Positions 38,058 through 49,514 of a stretch of 64,000 nt of DNA are shown one piece after another. The stretch is from Rhytidiadelphus loreus. Lineage: Eukaryota; Streptophyta; Bryopsida; Hypnales; Hylocomiaceae. Numbering within the stretch: the stretch's first letter is position 1; each line of letters starts with the position of its first letter. Below the pieces are notes generated by a model. That model ran no database searches. It was not told where the DNA came from and saw nothing but the letters and a program-made list of their open reading frames with translations. The position numbers were made by a program, and so were the translations under genes. The stretch is taken from NCBI GenBank assembly GCA_947034895.1, contig OX344765.1:48613001-48677000 (forward strand), read 5' to 3'.

Positions 38058-41000
38058 TTACTTCCGCACCCCAGCCTTCCGCTCTACCAGAACGGATCGA
38101 AAGACCACTTCACCTTCAGCTTTCACGTCGAGCACGCCCAGCGCAGCCACATAACCTTGAGTTACTGATGAGGGTACGTGGATCTGTGCAGACACATTTC
38201 CCTCTGGCACCTCTGGCACCTCTGGCGCAACAAGTTGTTGGGCATTGAATACCACCAGCCCACGGTCAAGTCGCTGAAAGTGGGGTTCGTATAATTTGTC
38301 TAGCCTGCTAGAGCCGGGGAGACGACTGGGACCTGTGGCCTGTGGAGCCAATGCAGGGAGATGCTCCGGAGCTGCAATCACTGTCAAGATGTAGTCTCAT
38401 CAGTTGTGACTGCAGGTAAAGGAATAACACACGGGATCACCAAATTGAAATACAGTTCATAATCACTATAAAACGACAGTTTTAAGGTTCTCAAGTGACA
38501 TCAACTCAAACTTCTAATATCTAATGGTGATCGGTAAATCTTTGACAGCTATGAATAAACTACTAGTAGCCAAGGTAGAGGATACTAAAACCACAAGGGA
38601 ACTGATCCCATTGATCAGTGAAACACCCAACTCTCTCTAATGGCACCCTGTACACATCTGGCTAAATGAAGTTCACATGTCAAGTTGTGCAAGGAACCCG
38701 TCTTGTGTCCCCCAGAAGGCAGTGTCGTTGGAGGAGGTGAGCACAGTGACTCCCAAACCAACACCAGCTCAGAAGTCTATTGGTTGGACAGGTCCTATAA
38801 GTAAGTGGTGAAAGAATCACTGGGTTAAATCTCTTTAGCCGTTGATCCTTGAATGGAAATAGGGTTTCTGATCTCAGATTCCAGCAATTGATAAATTGAA
38901 ATCTACTGTAGCTATTACCCAGTCATTCATGTCACCAGTCCAATCACAATGATGAAGCAGCTACGTTATGTGGGTTCACATTGGATATGACTGTTCAACA
39001 CAACACTGGATGCAAATATAATTACAGTAGACACAAATGTGGTTTCAGAGACAAACCTAGAAAAGCCCGAAAGTCATCGGACACGTAGCCCACAGCTGGG
39101 CACAACTCTTCCGTATCTCTTCTGGAGTACCCTCCAGATTCTGCAAACTCGAAGGGTAACAGAGGTCCAGCAGTTGCAATGCCCCTTCACATGTGCAAAA
39201 CCATGTCCATAAAGTGAGTGATGCACAAAAAGTTGGTCAACTACTCCTACACCTGCCACACAATCAACTGTTGCAGCTAAATCTTAACTCTGAACCCATA
39301 GAACAGAACACAGAAATCAGTGAGAACCTGCATGCCAGTCAGCCAAAGATTTAAGGTAAACCAGTCTATGACAAGCAAAATGAAAAATGACTAGTTGGCA
39401 TTGTCAAAAATAAATTTAAAATAAATTTCACATAAAAACAAATGTGAGAAATAGAGAGAGCAGTTGATATTTCATTTTTGACAAAGTATGAATTGGTCCA
39501 ATTGGTCCAATACAGTCTCTAGACTACCCCAAAACCAACAAAAAGTATATCCATAATGGTCATCTTACTCACCTAAAGCAAGTCATTATATTTCCTAACA
39601 TGGCCACAACATGAAGGCCTAAAAAAGTCACTTCTTTTGATGAAGTTACACTCAAAAAGTGGAAATTCCTATCACAATCACTAATCACTCCATCACCATC
39701 ATCCAAGACATTGATTGTGACCACTAATTCAACTTAATGTAAACCAGATCTCATATATTAAAAAAGTCTGTCATAGGTTGATCCAAGACTTGTCTATGTT
39801 TGAGATAGATCTCTTACCAGTCATAGACTGGTTTACCTTACACCCAATACTCTCTAACAACACGGGCTTCTAAGCTTAAATGCTATGAAATCCCTACATG
39901 GAAAAGAAGTACACATCAGGGGTGCATCCCTGTGGCCCGGTCTCAAAATGAGGTCCCAGCCTTAAGGTCAGAGGGGGCTTCTAAAAGCAGCCTCACATGT
40001 GGTCCAAACATGCGTACATAATGCATAGATACATGACACCACACATGCATATACAACATCACACAGTACATGTATCAAACATCACAAATGCCTTGAGTTT
40101 TAAATACACTCACACGTGTTCATTCACTTGACATGTGCAGGATTTTCAATCAGATCTATGCTCAACATCACATATTTCCAGCATATAAGTTTCCATGAAA
40201 TGTGCAATTACAAAGTGTCATTGGAGAGGGTGACCAAACATTCAGTGCATGATCAAACAGCTGTAAAACTGAATACTTATAATCAATATTTTGAGTCCAT
40301 CTGAAACCAAAACAAATCTACTGCTACAGCAAATGGGCCACTAACCCTAAACTGCCATCTTCACTCTATGTACATCTCAGAAATCAATTATGTACCTATG
40401 TGGAAGAAACACTTTCAGAACCAAACTTTGTTCCTTCGTAACTTTTGCATACAATATCCAAATGTCACATTTTTTGGTACATAGGAACCTCCTTTCACTT
40501 GCCAATAAGGAAATATGAAAGTTTGAAGAGTCTATTGATAGTAATCAGGCACAGACTTAGTGGCAGTTTGGAAGTACCCACCTTAGTAAACTCAGTGGAT
40601 AATACAAGGTTAACACTGGGTTGATCATCACAAACCCTAAGTGCAAACACTAGAATACTATGTAGAGATGCCAAACAACGATACGACAAGCACACTTCCT
40701 AATACTCCGCTAATGATGAGTCACGGTGGAAACAAACCAGGAGGGCTAACGCAAATTAGGAAACCACAAAACAATGAACAAAATCAGTAAACCACCAAAA
40801 AAAGAGATATCCAGTGCGAAAGGATCTACGTAGTACTGGCTCAATGCTATTCCGTTGAGTAATAACAAAGTGTACCACATTCAGTAACATAAAATGAAAA
40901 TATTAAACTTCTACATCGGCGGAAGGCTTTACAGACAATCCCTGAAAATCGGTTCTTGCTCAAAAACAACCGCTGGTTTAACTTGTGCTCAACAATTATC

Positions 41001-41310
41001 ACTAGAAAGACAGCAAGACTGTTATGTTATCGCGCACCTGATAGATTGACTGACTTATAGCGCACCTGATAGATGAATCGATAGATGACCCCATGTCTCT
41101 TTGCTGCGAGTTACGGCACAAACGGCACGCGAAAGTTTTGAAGAGACGCTTTGAAAACTGAGAGACCGACCGGAATCGAGCTAGAAAACGGAAAGCTTCG
41201 AGTCAGGGTGGTCGGTCCCGACGCTTGCAAAATGGGGAGTAACTTACTCGGAGAGCACGCAACAAAACCCTCACTCTCGATTCCAACCTTCCATCCAAAG
41301 TTGGCCACAT
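38058..41310 (-). CDS. Family member C: small three-exon protein, 154 residues
   Basis: I do not recognise the family. Proposed exons are 41,310-41,288 (ATG TGG CCA, donor AG|GTTGGA), 39,184-39,057 (acceptor TGTGAAG, donor G|GTTTGT) and 38,371-38,058 (acceptor GATTGCAG). Lengths 23, 128 and 314 give an intact frame with phases 2 and 1 as in A and B. Exon 3 is certain from homology. It has EHLPALAPQA (KYLPRPRAPQA in B), RLDKLYEPHFQRL at residues 73-85, then AQIHVPSSVTQGYVAALGVL and VKAEGEVVFRSVL. A VPEVPE repeat lies between. Exon 2 is supported by phase and weak similarity (FAESGGYS; VSDDFRAFL). Exon 1 is the weakest part: its donor is poor and a better one (CCGA|GTAAGT) lies 40 bp on, but in the wrong phase. 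Intron 1 holds two transposon copies. Confidence 0.65.
39351..39841. mobile_element. MITE with perfect 18-bp ends, in intron 1 of member C
   Basis: GGTAAACCAGTCTATGAC at 39,355-39,372 is exactly mirrored by GTCATAGACTGGTTTACC at 39,820-39,837. Flanks are TTAA on the left and TTAC on the right, which fits a TA or TTA target. Exact ends suggest recent activity. Confidence 0.85.
40318..40585. mobile_element. AGGTA-type element without the nested insertion
   Basis: This matches both outer parts of the composite at 43,033-44,666 (landmarks GTACCTATGTGGAAG, CTTTTGCATACAATATCCAA, GGAACCTCCTTTCACTTGCC). It is continuous where that copy carries about 1.3 kb of insertions. It ends GTACCCACCTTA. Confidence 0.7.
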
Positions 41311-41389
41311 TCGTCTAGACAAGAATCAGTTCATTCGGAGGACGGACGTCTAATTCCTCGTCCACATTCGTCTGTAACTTGAGATTCTG

Positions 41390-41397
41390 AACCCTAA
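41390..41397 (-). promoter_or_regulatory. Telo-box-like motif upstream of member C
   Basis: AACCCTAA on plus (TTAGGGTT on minus) lies 80 bp before the proposed ATG. Significance is inferred from position only. Confidence 0.3.
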
Positions 41398-41453
41398 TCG
41401 ACTCTTCATTCCCAATTTGGATGAAATGAAGTCGCATAAATTCATATCTCCCC

Positions 41454-41532
41454 GAAACTGCGTGGAAGCTACTTTTACGAAACTGCGTGGAAGTACTTTT
41501 TACAAAACTGCGTGGAAGCTACTTTTCCGAAA
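41454..41532. repeat. Three tandem copies of a unit of about 25 bp
   Basis: AACTGCGTGGAAGCTACTTT occurs three times with one internal base missing in the middle copy. Confidence 0.9.
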
Positions 41533-41613
41533 CAACTTCGAAGCAACGCGAGATGGCAGATCCAAAGTGTCCCCACCACGACTTCTTGGTGTAATGGCAT
41601 CAACTACAATCCT

Positions 41614-41639
41614 ATCATCCAAGATCGATCTTGGATGAT
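41614..41639. repeat. Perfect 26-bp palindrome
   Basis: Thirteen bases at 41,614-41,626 (ATCATCCAAGATC) are directly followed by their exact reverse complement with no loop. Confidence 0.9.
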
Positions 41640-43169
41640 CATGATATCATTACCTACAGTATTATCATCAACGGTGATGAGGATACGGAAAATTATGTTC
41701 TCCTCCACAATACGCGCTCCTAAAAGAATACGTACTCATTGGCGCGGAGTATTCATCACAATCAAGCCACAGTTCCTGCTAATAAGCGAATTCTACCAGT
41801 CACAGAGGCTATTTGAATCCATTTAGCGCCTCAAGAAGATAAAATATGAAGGTAGCTTAGAATTTGGGAAAGAAAGCATTCATGCTGCAAGGAATTTTAC
41901 TCTGCTGAATCGTCACATGTCACTCTGCTGAAGGTCAAGTGAACACAGGCTCTCTAAACTTGTACAGGTTCCGAATCGTACCAATCTCGTAAGCCTTATC
42001 AAATCTTACGATCAAGACAAGGTGTATGATAACTCCCATAGCCAATATATATCCAATTCAAGCGCATCGCCTTGCACTCCTCACAGAGACACACACGAGG
42101 CGTCCTGGAGCATAGCCAGAAATTTTACAACCGAAAAATTGAAGTCCACAACTCTCGCACATGAAAAAAGCAGAAGGTCCAACCTGAAAGCATGTAGCCG
42201 AGGATCCCAGGAGATGATCGTTCACCCCGTTGCAGTACGAACAACTCCAACATGATTAGCGCGTGTGGCTGCACCGCTCAGTACGTGAAAGAGTCCAACG
42301 CTGAACAAGTGGATGGAGATGACTACTCTCCAGAAAATTCTTCAGAGTGGAACACTTCCAGGTAGACTGCTCAGATAGCGGTTCCAGAGTCCTCGCTCCA
42401 CAAGCAAGCCTGGACAACATCTTCCAACAAGCTCCCAAGCACAGCCATAACTTATCGATCCTCCCTGCTCAGATCGAGAAGCAGTGCGAGCAAGACGAAT
42501 ACTAGAATGGTGAGCGATACACAAGTTTGGAGACCAGTTCAAGATTAGGCTTCCCTATCAATAGCAACGGAAATAGAAACTTCCACGATCCAATATTTTC
42601 TGCATAATATAAGGCGCCGTATACAGGGTGCAAGTTGCGTTGTCCTGATCTTGGAGATATCGCCACTGCTATATTTCAGACAGAGGAGGAATCGAGGAAG
42701 TTTTCGTTCAATGAAGGAGAAGCCGGCCAGCTCTGGAGTTGCCTGTAGTGTGGTCCATCCGACCTCTGATGATAAATTTTACTTTTATGGTTTATGGTAC
42801 TTCGTGCTCAAATCGGTCAGTCCTCCAATAAAGCAGCCAGTTGGATGCTTGACTGACCCGCCGAACAGTCTTCATGGAAGTCAGGGGGAGTCGTGGATCA
42901 GAAGTCCTTTGTCTGGATGGACAATAGAAGCTACATCTACAAAGGGCTACAACATTGTCAGTTACCGATGAGGCACGGGCCGTTTTGCCTCCTTGCAAAG
43001 GGGACTCCTACAGTCAACAAAATTGTCTTGAATTAAGGTAGTATGCCCTGTTAAATGGCACCTGTTAAATGGCACCTGACCTTAAAGCGACCTCTACAAG
43101 GTTTGTACATTTCGAATTTCAGTTATGTACCTATTTGGATGGAGCGCTTTCAGAAATGAACTTTGACCC

Positions 43170-44101
43170 TTAACCCTTAAAGGACCGGACTGTGTTTTTT
43201 GTCTGTATAAATTTTTTGGGCAGGTACCTACGAGCGGAGATTTTCATATTTGGGACTGAAATTTTAATAGAATGTGGGGGCGAGGAAGATCTTTCATATG
43301 CACCAAATTTCATGACATTTGGAAATACGAGTAAAAAGTTATAGCCAAATATGTTACTTTTTTCCCAAGCGGGCAGTTCGGGCAGATAAAAAAAAATCAC
43401 TTTTTTCAGAAACAAAAATTTGGAATTGATTTTCTAGAGTTTTATATACACAAAAAGTTTTGAATCATTCCATTTTGATCAATGAGTCAAAAATTATGAG
43501 GATTTTTTGTTTGCGGGCAGTTTTGGATTTCCTACTCTAAAATAAACTTTGAAATCCTTTATCTTACCCAATTTTCAATATTTTTGGACAAAAATAAAAT
43601 TGTAGGATGTAGATACATTATTACAACATTTCGACCATTGGGATTGGAAATTTTTAACTCCATATTTAAATTGTAAGTAATTTAGTATTTTTAATCATTA
43701 TCTACTACTACCTACTTACTATTTTTTTCCTATATGTTGTACTATTCCAAATGATCTGAAATTTTTCAAGCATGTGACCAACTTGACTAGTAAAACAAAT
43801 CCAAAGAAGCACCACCATCTAGGTCATTTTTTCATAAAAATGTGAGCTTGTGAAGTGCATCTGCCCTGCTTTTCGCAGGGTAAAAAAAATGATTTTAGTT
43901 AATTTGAATGCTTATATCTTGCAATCCACCCGGTGGAAATGTCTGAAATTTTTACCACATGTTTTTGATACTATATAATACAAGATCCTACGGTTAGATA
44001 TGTCAAAAAAAGTTTTTTTTCAAAATTTTGGTACTTGTACTAGAAATGGCAGTTTTGGAGAGTTTTTGGTGAAAGTATAGTGACGGTCCTTTAAGGGTTA
44101 A
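43170..44101. mobile_element. TTAA-type element, 932 bp
   Basis: TTAA at 43,170-43,173 is followed by CCCTTAAAGGACCG. The right end is CGGTCCTTTAAGGG, then TTAA at 44,098-44,101, exactly mirrored for 18 bases including TTAA. The interior is non-coding and shared with 1-510 and 11,168-11,911. Confidence 0.9.
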
Positions 44102-44513
44102 GGTAGTGTGTTCTAAAAGCGGCCATCTTCTTCAAACCGCCCCTATTTTTAGGTGAAAAATGGAGATTTGGTGATCTTTAAATGGACCACTTTAGCAATT
44201 GAATGCAACAAGGAATTTTTTTTTTCTATTGTAAGAGCCAATCATTGTCTTTGATTTTTGCATATTTCTTTACAAGTTGCAAGTGGACGCATTTTGGGAG
44301 ACCTATGGTCACAAATAGGTGCCTATGCCTGAAATCTTTGAAAATCCATAAGTAATTCAAAAATGCTTGGAAAATTATGAAACCACTTGGATTCTCTGGC
44401 GAATTCATTTGTCTTTCTCTGAAAAATAATCCAAATTTCTTACGGTCTCCATAAGCATATGAAAAAGGTAGAACAACCCCGTAAATGGGCGCTTTTAGAG
44501 CATGTTACCTTAA
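44098..44513. mobile_element. AGGTA-type MITE, 416 bp
   Basis: GGTAGTGTGTTCTAAAAGCG on the left faces GGTAACATGCTCTAAAAGCG (reverse complement) on the right. TTAA flanks it on both sides and is shared with the preceding element. The interior resembles parts of 61,374-61,751 and 47,350-47,823. The ORF at 44,408-44,226 lies inside it. Confidence 0.8.
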
Positions 44514-44666
44514 TAACTTTTGCATACAATATCCAAATGTGGCGTTCTTTGGTGCGTTGGAACCTCCTTTCACTTGCCAACATGAATATGTGAAAATTTG
44601 ACCAGTTTCATAATAGCAACTAGGCTCAGTAGTAAAAAGTGATGGTTTTGGGTGTACCCACCTTAA

Positions 44667-46218
44667 GTGGTGGGTGAATACTAACTCCTAAAGGATAATT
44701 GTCTATTTAATAAACAATTGGATGAATGTTGGATAGGTTTCTACAATGTCAATTTTGAATGGATGTTTTTAAATTTTGACAACAAGTGTGCACACTAACT
44801 ACCTTTGTGGGAAGGAAAAGAAATTCCAATTGGATGTCTAGGTTAAAAGTTACGCTATACAAATAAAATTAGGCACTTTGAGCATCTTTGGGGCATCTTT
44901 TGCTAAACTCCTTATCAATTATTGAAATTTGGCATGTATGTAATGAATATGTTATGGCATAAAATTGAAAAAAAAAATTGATTTTAATAGTTCTAAAATC
45001 ACATTCCAAGAGGATTCATACTTTTTTAATAATGTCAGGGCAATTTTGAAAATAAACATTAACTTCTAACTGCAAAAATGGCTAGTATATTGTCCAATAA
45101 CTTTACCTACTTACACTGCAAGGTGATTTAAAGTAAGGTAGACTTCTTATTTGTTTTTGAAATTTTGCATGAGTATAACGTATCCTACTAGCACGTTCAT
45201 CAATAAAAAAAAATTAGTTGTGCCTAATTTTTTGGAAATGATCCTTTTATATTGCCTAATATTTAGAAATTGCAACTAATTGAGGAGGAATCACAATTTC
45301 CTTCTTTAAAGACATGTGCTAGACATTTATGTCAATCTTGTCTCAATATTCTATGCATTTTATGAACAAATAAATTGTTATCTTCTTTAAAACTATTAAA
45401 TGAAGTATCTAAGCCTAGCCAAATAGCCTATTATTTGTTCAATTTTGAATGGTTGCTTAAATAGCATAAATTAAATTTCAGTCTTGTAGGACCTTAATTT
45501 TCTACATTAAATGAATATTTGGCATTGATGTAATGAACATGTTAGTAGGATATGGTATTCAACAAGTTATGCTAATGAATGGTGTAAATATTCTTTTTTG
45601 TATAGTGAAAAAATATAATCCAAAAAGGCTTGAATTCACAAGAAAGATTTTTTTTTTTCACTTCAAACATTATAATCTTTCAATCTACATAGTCAAATGC
45701 ATTAAAAAAATTCCAAACATTGACATAATAGTCTACCACACTTTTGTATTGTTGGAATTTTTTTTTAAGTATTAATTTTCAATTTTGGTCAATGTACTAG
45801 AAGTTTGACAATTTTTCTTGGAAAAACTCTCCATCCTTTAAGAGATAATGACATTTTGAAAATTTTCAATTCATGCAATTAATATTCACTTAGGCTTAAG
45901 TTCACTTTTGAAAAGTATCTATTAATTAAAAACAATACCAAGGATTGGGTGGAAAGATGGCAAGTTAATGGACCTATTTATTTGGCAATATGAGCAAATG
46001 CAAAGAAGAGAAATAAATGTATAAAATGTACAATATAATTCAGAAAAAATGCCTATGATACATAGGATAAAATTTTGAAGTGAATTGTTTTTTTGAAGAA
46101 GAATATTTCCATATTCATAAAATATTTTAAAATAAGCAATCAGTTTGACAAACTTGAAATACAATTGACTTATCGGCAATTCCATCATGGGACCATTATA
46201 CTTTGTACAATGTTAAGC
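44667..46218. other. AT-rich intergenic sequence
   Basis: No supportable gene. The 80-codon frame at 45,533-45,775 is AT-rich and without context. Confidence 0.4.
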
Positions 46219-47823
46219 TTACGGTAGTGTGCTCTAAAATCGACCCTCTTCTTCAAACCGTCCTCTAGGTGGCTCAAAAATGGATACATGATGAACTATT
46301 GATTATGTCAGAGAAGAGGAAGAGTTGGTTCATTCTTCTTCAATGGATGGTTCATACTTCTTTAACCCCTCACCGCCCAAGGCCTAACCATGCCCCAAAA
46401 CAACTTTGTTTTTCAAGTGTTATAAGTCTAAATGTGAGTAAGGTATGAAAATCTCAACTGTACAATCTTGTAGTGTGCATGTATTAGATGGTGTAAATGA
46501 AATTTGGGATCATTGACTGCATAGATTGAAAGATTATAATGTTTTAGTGTTGAAAAAAGATGCTGAAATTTTCCTAAAAACACATTAATTTTGGAGGTGA
46601 AATTAGATTTCTAAACCTACTCAAATGAAAAAACCTTAAATTGAAAAGTGATTCAAAACCAAAAGACAAACACTTTGGTGGAAAAAAAACCATTCAATTG
46701 ACTCATTGCATTTGCAAAATTGTTTTGAAATGTCAAAAACAATGAAAAAAGTAGCAAAAAAACACATCTATGGCTGAACCTACCTCTACTAAAATGCTTC
46801 TCAGTAAACCATAAATTCTTGTATTGATATGGAATTTTTACCACGGGAACTAAACTAGTATGTGCAACTTTTCCATAAACAATTATTGAAAACAAATCCT
46901 GTCTGAAGAAGTTATAAGCCGCCAAAGTTCATTGTAATGCAAAAATGCATGGATTTTGAACTTCGAATTGCTCCCAAGCATTCAAAACAACTTGGATTGA
47001 CATGAAAATTTTACCACAATAATTAAACTTTATGGGAAACAAAACTCAACAAATTCTATTGAAAACCAACATTTGATGAAAAATATACAAGCCCCCAAAG
47101 TCACAGCCATCTCAATGCAATGTGGTGAACTCAAATTGAACCTGGGAACTTTTAATGGCTTTCAAAAACTCAATACATCTTGGATAGATCTGAAAATTTT
47201 ACCACAAAAAATAGACTAGTATGCGCAACTTTACCAACAAGTTTTTATTGAATTTGGACATTGGATGCAAAAGTTACAACACTTTGAAGTTGATTGCTAG
47301 ATTGTGTGAGGACACTTTTGGTCCCTTTGGGCAGTCAAGGGTTAAAGGTTGGTTTAAGAGCCACTGTAGGTCCATTTCTAATTAAGTGGATAGCCATTCA
47401 TTAATTTTTTTTCAAAATGAGAATCGGCGGCCCAACTATCTTCCTACATATGCTACAAAATTTGAAATAATAATTAACTCAAGCTTCCATTCAAGTTTTA
47501 GTTTAGGTCACATTTAGGAACCTTATCTATTACTTTTTGCATGCTTCAATGCTTGTTTTTGGTAAAGTCATATCTTTATTCAGACCATTTAAGAGTGGGT
47601 TTTGCAAGGGCTAGAAGTCACAAATAGGTTCTCATGACATAATTCTTTGAAAACTCAGAATTAATTCATAAAAGCTCCCAAAAATATGAAACCACTTGGG
47701 TTAGATTCCGCATCAATTCCCCTTCAAGTGAAAAATAAGGGGAAATATTTTCACGCTTTTGAAACCCATCAAAAAAGGGCCCAAAAGCCCTTAAAGTGTC
47801 GCTTTTAGAGCCACCCACCTTTT
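46219..47823. mobile_element. AGGTA-type element with a TTAA-type element nested inside
   Basis: The left end GGTAGTGTGCTCTAAAATCG (46,223) faces GGTGGGTGGCTCTAAAAGCG (reverse complement, ending 47,819). Removing the nested element (46,362-47,345) leaves about 620 bp with the same interior words as 44,098-44,513. Target flanks have diverged (TTAC and TTTT). Confidence 0.65.
46362..47345. mobile_element. TTAA-type element, 984 bp
   Basis: TTAA then CCCCTCACCGCCCAAGGCC at the left. The right end is GGGCAGTCAAGGG, then TTAA at 47,342-47,345. The interior resembles 36,569-37,212, with repeated words such as AAATTTTACCAC. No transposase is present. Confidence 0.75.
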
Positions 47824-48609
47824 GTTGCGATCTAACTTTAGGTCGCAGGTCAGTGTTGCCACTTGCCAACACCTCATTGGTACAGTGACGTGGAGGGGCC
47901 CTCTGGCCGGCAGCCGGCCCAGTCTCCGCATGACCGGACAAAAATATTATTGCCACTTTGGCAAAATATTGTTCAGGTCCTCCAGAGCATCCCCATCGGT
48001 GGGCCGGGGTGAACTGACCCCCCCTCGCTCGTCCCCAAGGAAAACCCTGAATTTTTTTATTTCCCACGCATGATAAAATTTGCAATTTCTGAATTCATAT
48101 TTGCAATGAGAGGCCCCAAATTAGTTATGAGAGATACATGGCATAAGATAGGGGTCTTTTTTTGTACTTGCTTCCCTTTGGGGATGAGCAAGGGGGCAGT
48201 TCACCCTAAAGTGTAGAACCTCTCTAAAGTAATAGTGCCAGAACTGGGCTAATTGTACTACATTAGGGAGAGTCATTGCATTGATGACGTTTGTATGTGG
48301 CCTAGGCCAAGACCGGGCAATCAATATTATCTTAAAGACGTTATTATTTTAGAGGTTATTATTTTAAAGATGTTCTATTGTACTGGTGGAGGTGTTGATC
48401 TTGCAAAATTGTTTGTTTGCCTCTACAAAGATGATCCAAAGATGGTTTCAAGCAATAATTGCAATCTTTTCATCCAAAATGTGCCTTTGCTTGGGATTTG
48501 GAAGTTGGGATGGTACCGTTCTACATTGAGGTGAATTTTGGGGGAGCAAAATTCATTGCCAACTATGATTTTGTGTTGGAAAAATATGATTTCTCATCAA
48601 TCTTGCAGT
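47824..48609. repeat. Intergenic with inverted copy of the 23.4-kb dispersed repeat
   Basis: At about 47,995-48,125 the words GAACTGACCCCC, TGATAAAATTTGCA and GAGAGGCCCC mirror 23,390-23,520. No gene is supported in the rest. Confidence 0.5.
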
Positions 48610-49514
48610 TTAACCCCTAAAGAATCATTTGTCCCCTCAGGGGACAAATAGAAGTTTAGGTAGGTTCCTATGATTTTTGGCCTAATTTTTTGAAACTTTT
48701 TTTGAAGACAAGAAAAAAAATTAGATTTTTGGAACTATAATGTTATTTCAATAGGTGTTTGGAAGCAAAAATTATGCCACAATGAGTTTTTGTTTTTTTT
48801 GGGTTGGGTTGGGCAATAAAACAAAATGAGAAAATTTTGAAAATTTTGCTCCTTCTAGATTTTATTTTTGTTTATGTGAAAAGTTTTGATTCATTCCATT
48901 TGGTTTAGTAATGTGAAAGTTATAGAGCTTCTTGTTTTGCGGGCAATCATGGAAAGTTTTTGAAAAAATAACATATTAGATTTGTTTGGGAACTCAATTT
49001 TTACAACTTTTCAAAAAAACAAAGTTCCATTGGATTTATTTTATTGTTTGTCTCCATTTTAAATCTCGCTATTGGGATAAGTGTATTTCAATTCCATTTA
49101 TGAATTATCAACAACTTAGTTTTTTTTGTTAAATCTCGTATCTACTTCTACTTAATAATTTTTTAAAGAATAGAAACCAAGTCTCTTTTTAAAATTTTTA
49201 TTCAATTCAATTCAATTCTCAATATAAAAAAATAGAAATGCAAATGTATAGTGGACAAGTTTTAAGTTAAAAAGATTCAAAGTCTTATAATCCAATCACT
49301 CAAGGTGCAAAAAATTCCATTTAAATGGGAATATCTTGCAATGTATTTGATCAAAGTTTCTAAAATTTCTTTTGTAAGATCTACGGATCTCGCTACGGAT
49401 AGAAATAAAAAAATAAAAAAATAAAAAAAATCCAAGTTTTTTTGCTCTTTGCAATAGAAATGACAATTTTGAGTGATTTTTAAAGAAAAAAGACCTTGGT
49501 CCTTTAGGTGATAA
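48610..49514. mobile_element. TTAA-type element with decayed right end
   Basis: The left end is TTAA followed by CCCCTAAAGAATCATTTGTC. The right end TTGGTCCTTTAGGTGATAA is mutated at the target site. The interior matches 9,648-10,588. Confidence 0.75.

Larger units (their letters stand above)
41417..42971 (+). pseudogene. Decayed coding-like island upstream of member C
   Basis: Broken frames on plus: 41,417-41,638, 41,512-41,826, 42,022-42,255 and 42,651-42,971. The last contains SDDKFYFYGLWYFVLKSV and is the most coding-like. No intact splice model was found. It is divergent from member C, as the island at 19.9-21.6 kb is from member A. I could not prove the two islands homologous. Confidence 0.3.
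43033..44666. mobile_element. Composite: AGGTA-type element carrying two nested insertions
   Basis: The outer element runs from TTAAGGTAGTATGCC at 43,033 to GTGTACCCACCTTAA at 44,666. It is split by a TTAA-type element (43,170-44,101) and a second MITE (44,098-44,513). The uninterrupted relative at 40,318-40,585 defines the host sequence. A 14-bp word, TGTTAAATGGCACC, is repeated directly at 43,049-43,078. Confidence 0.75.

Noticed and set aside
39057..39184. Alternative frame of member C exon 2 reading LQNLEGTPEEIRKSCAQLW
   Set aside because: It looks coding-like but ends in TAG at the donor and cannot join exon 3 in phase 1. The chosen frame can.
41224..41310. Strong donor CCGA|GTAAGT as the end of member C exon 1
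   Set aside because: It gives phase 0 with the available ATG, which does not join exon 2 in the phase conserved in A and B. The weaker AG|GTTGGA donor fits, so exon 1 is marked uncertain.
44098..44513. Assigning the AGGTA-type MITEs to the same TTAA family
   Set aside because: Several copies have TTAC, TTAG or TTAT at the right side, so the target is better read as TA or TTA. The ends are unrelated to CCCYTAAAGG.
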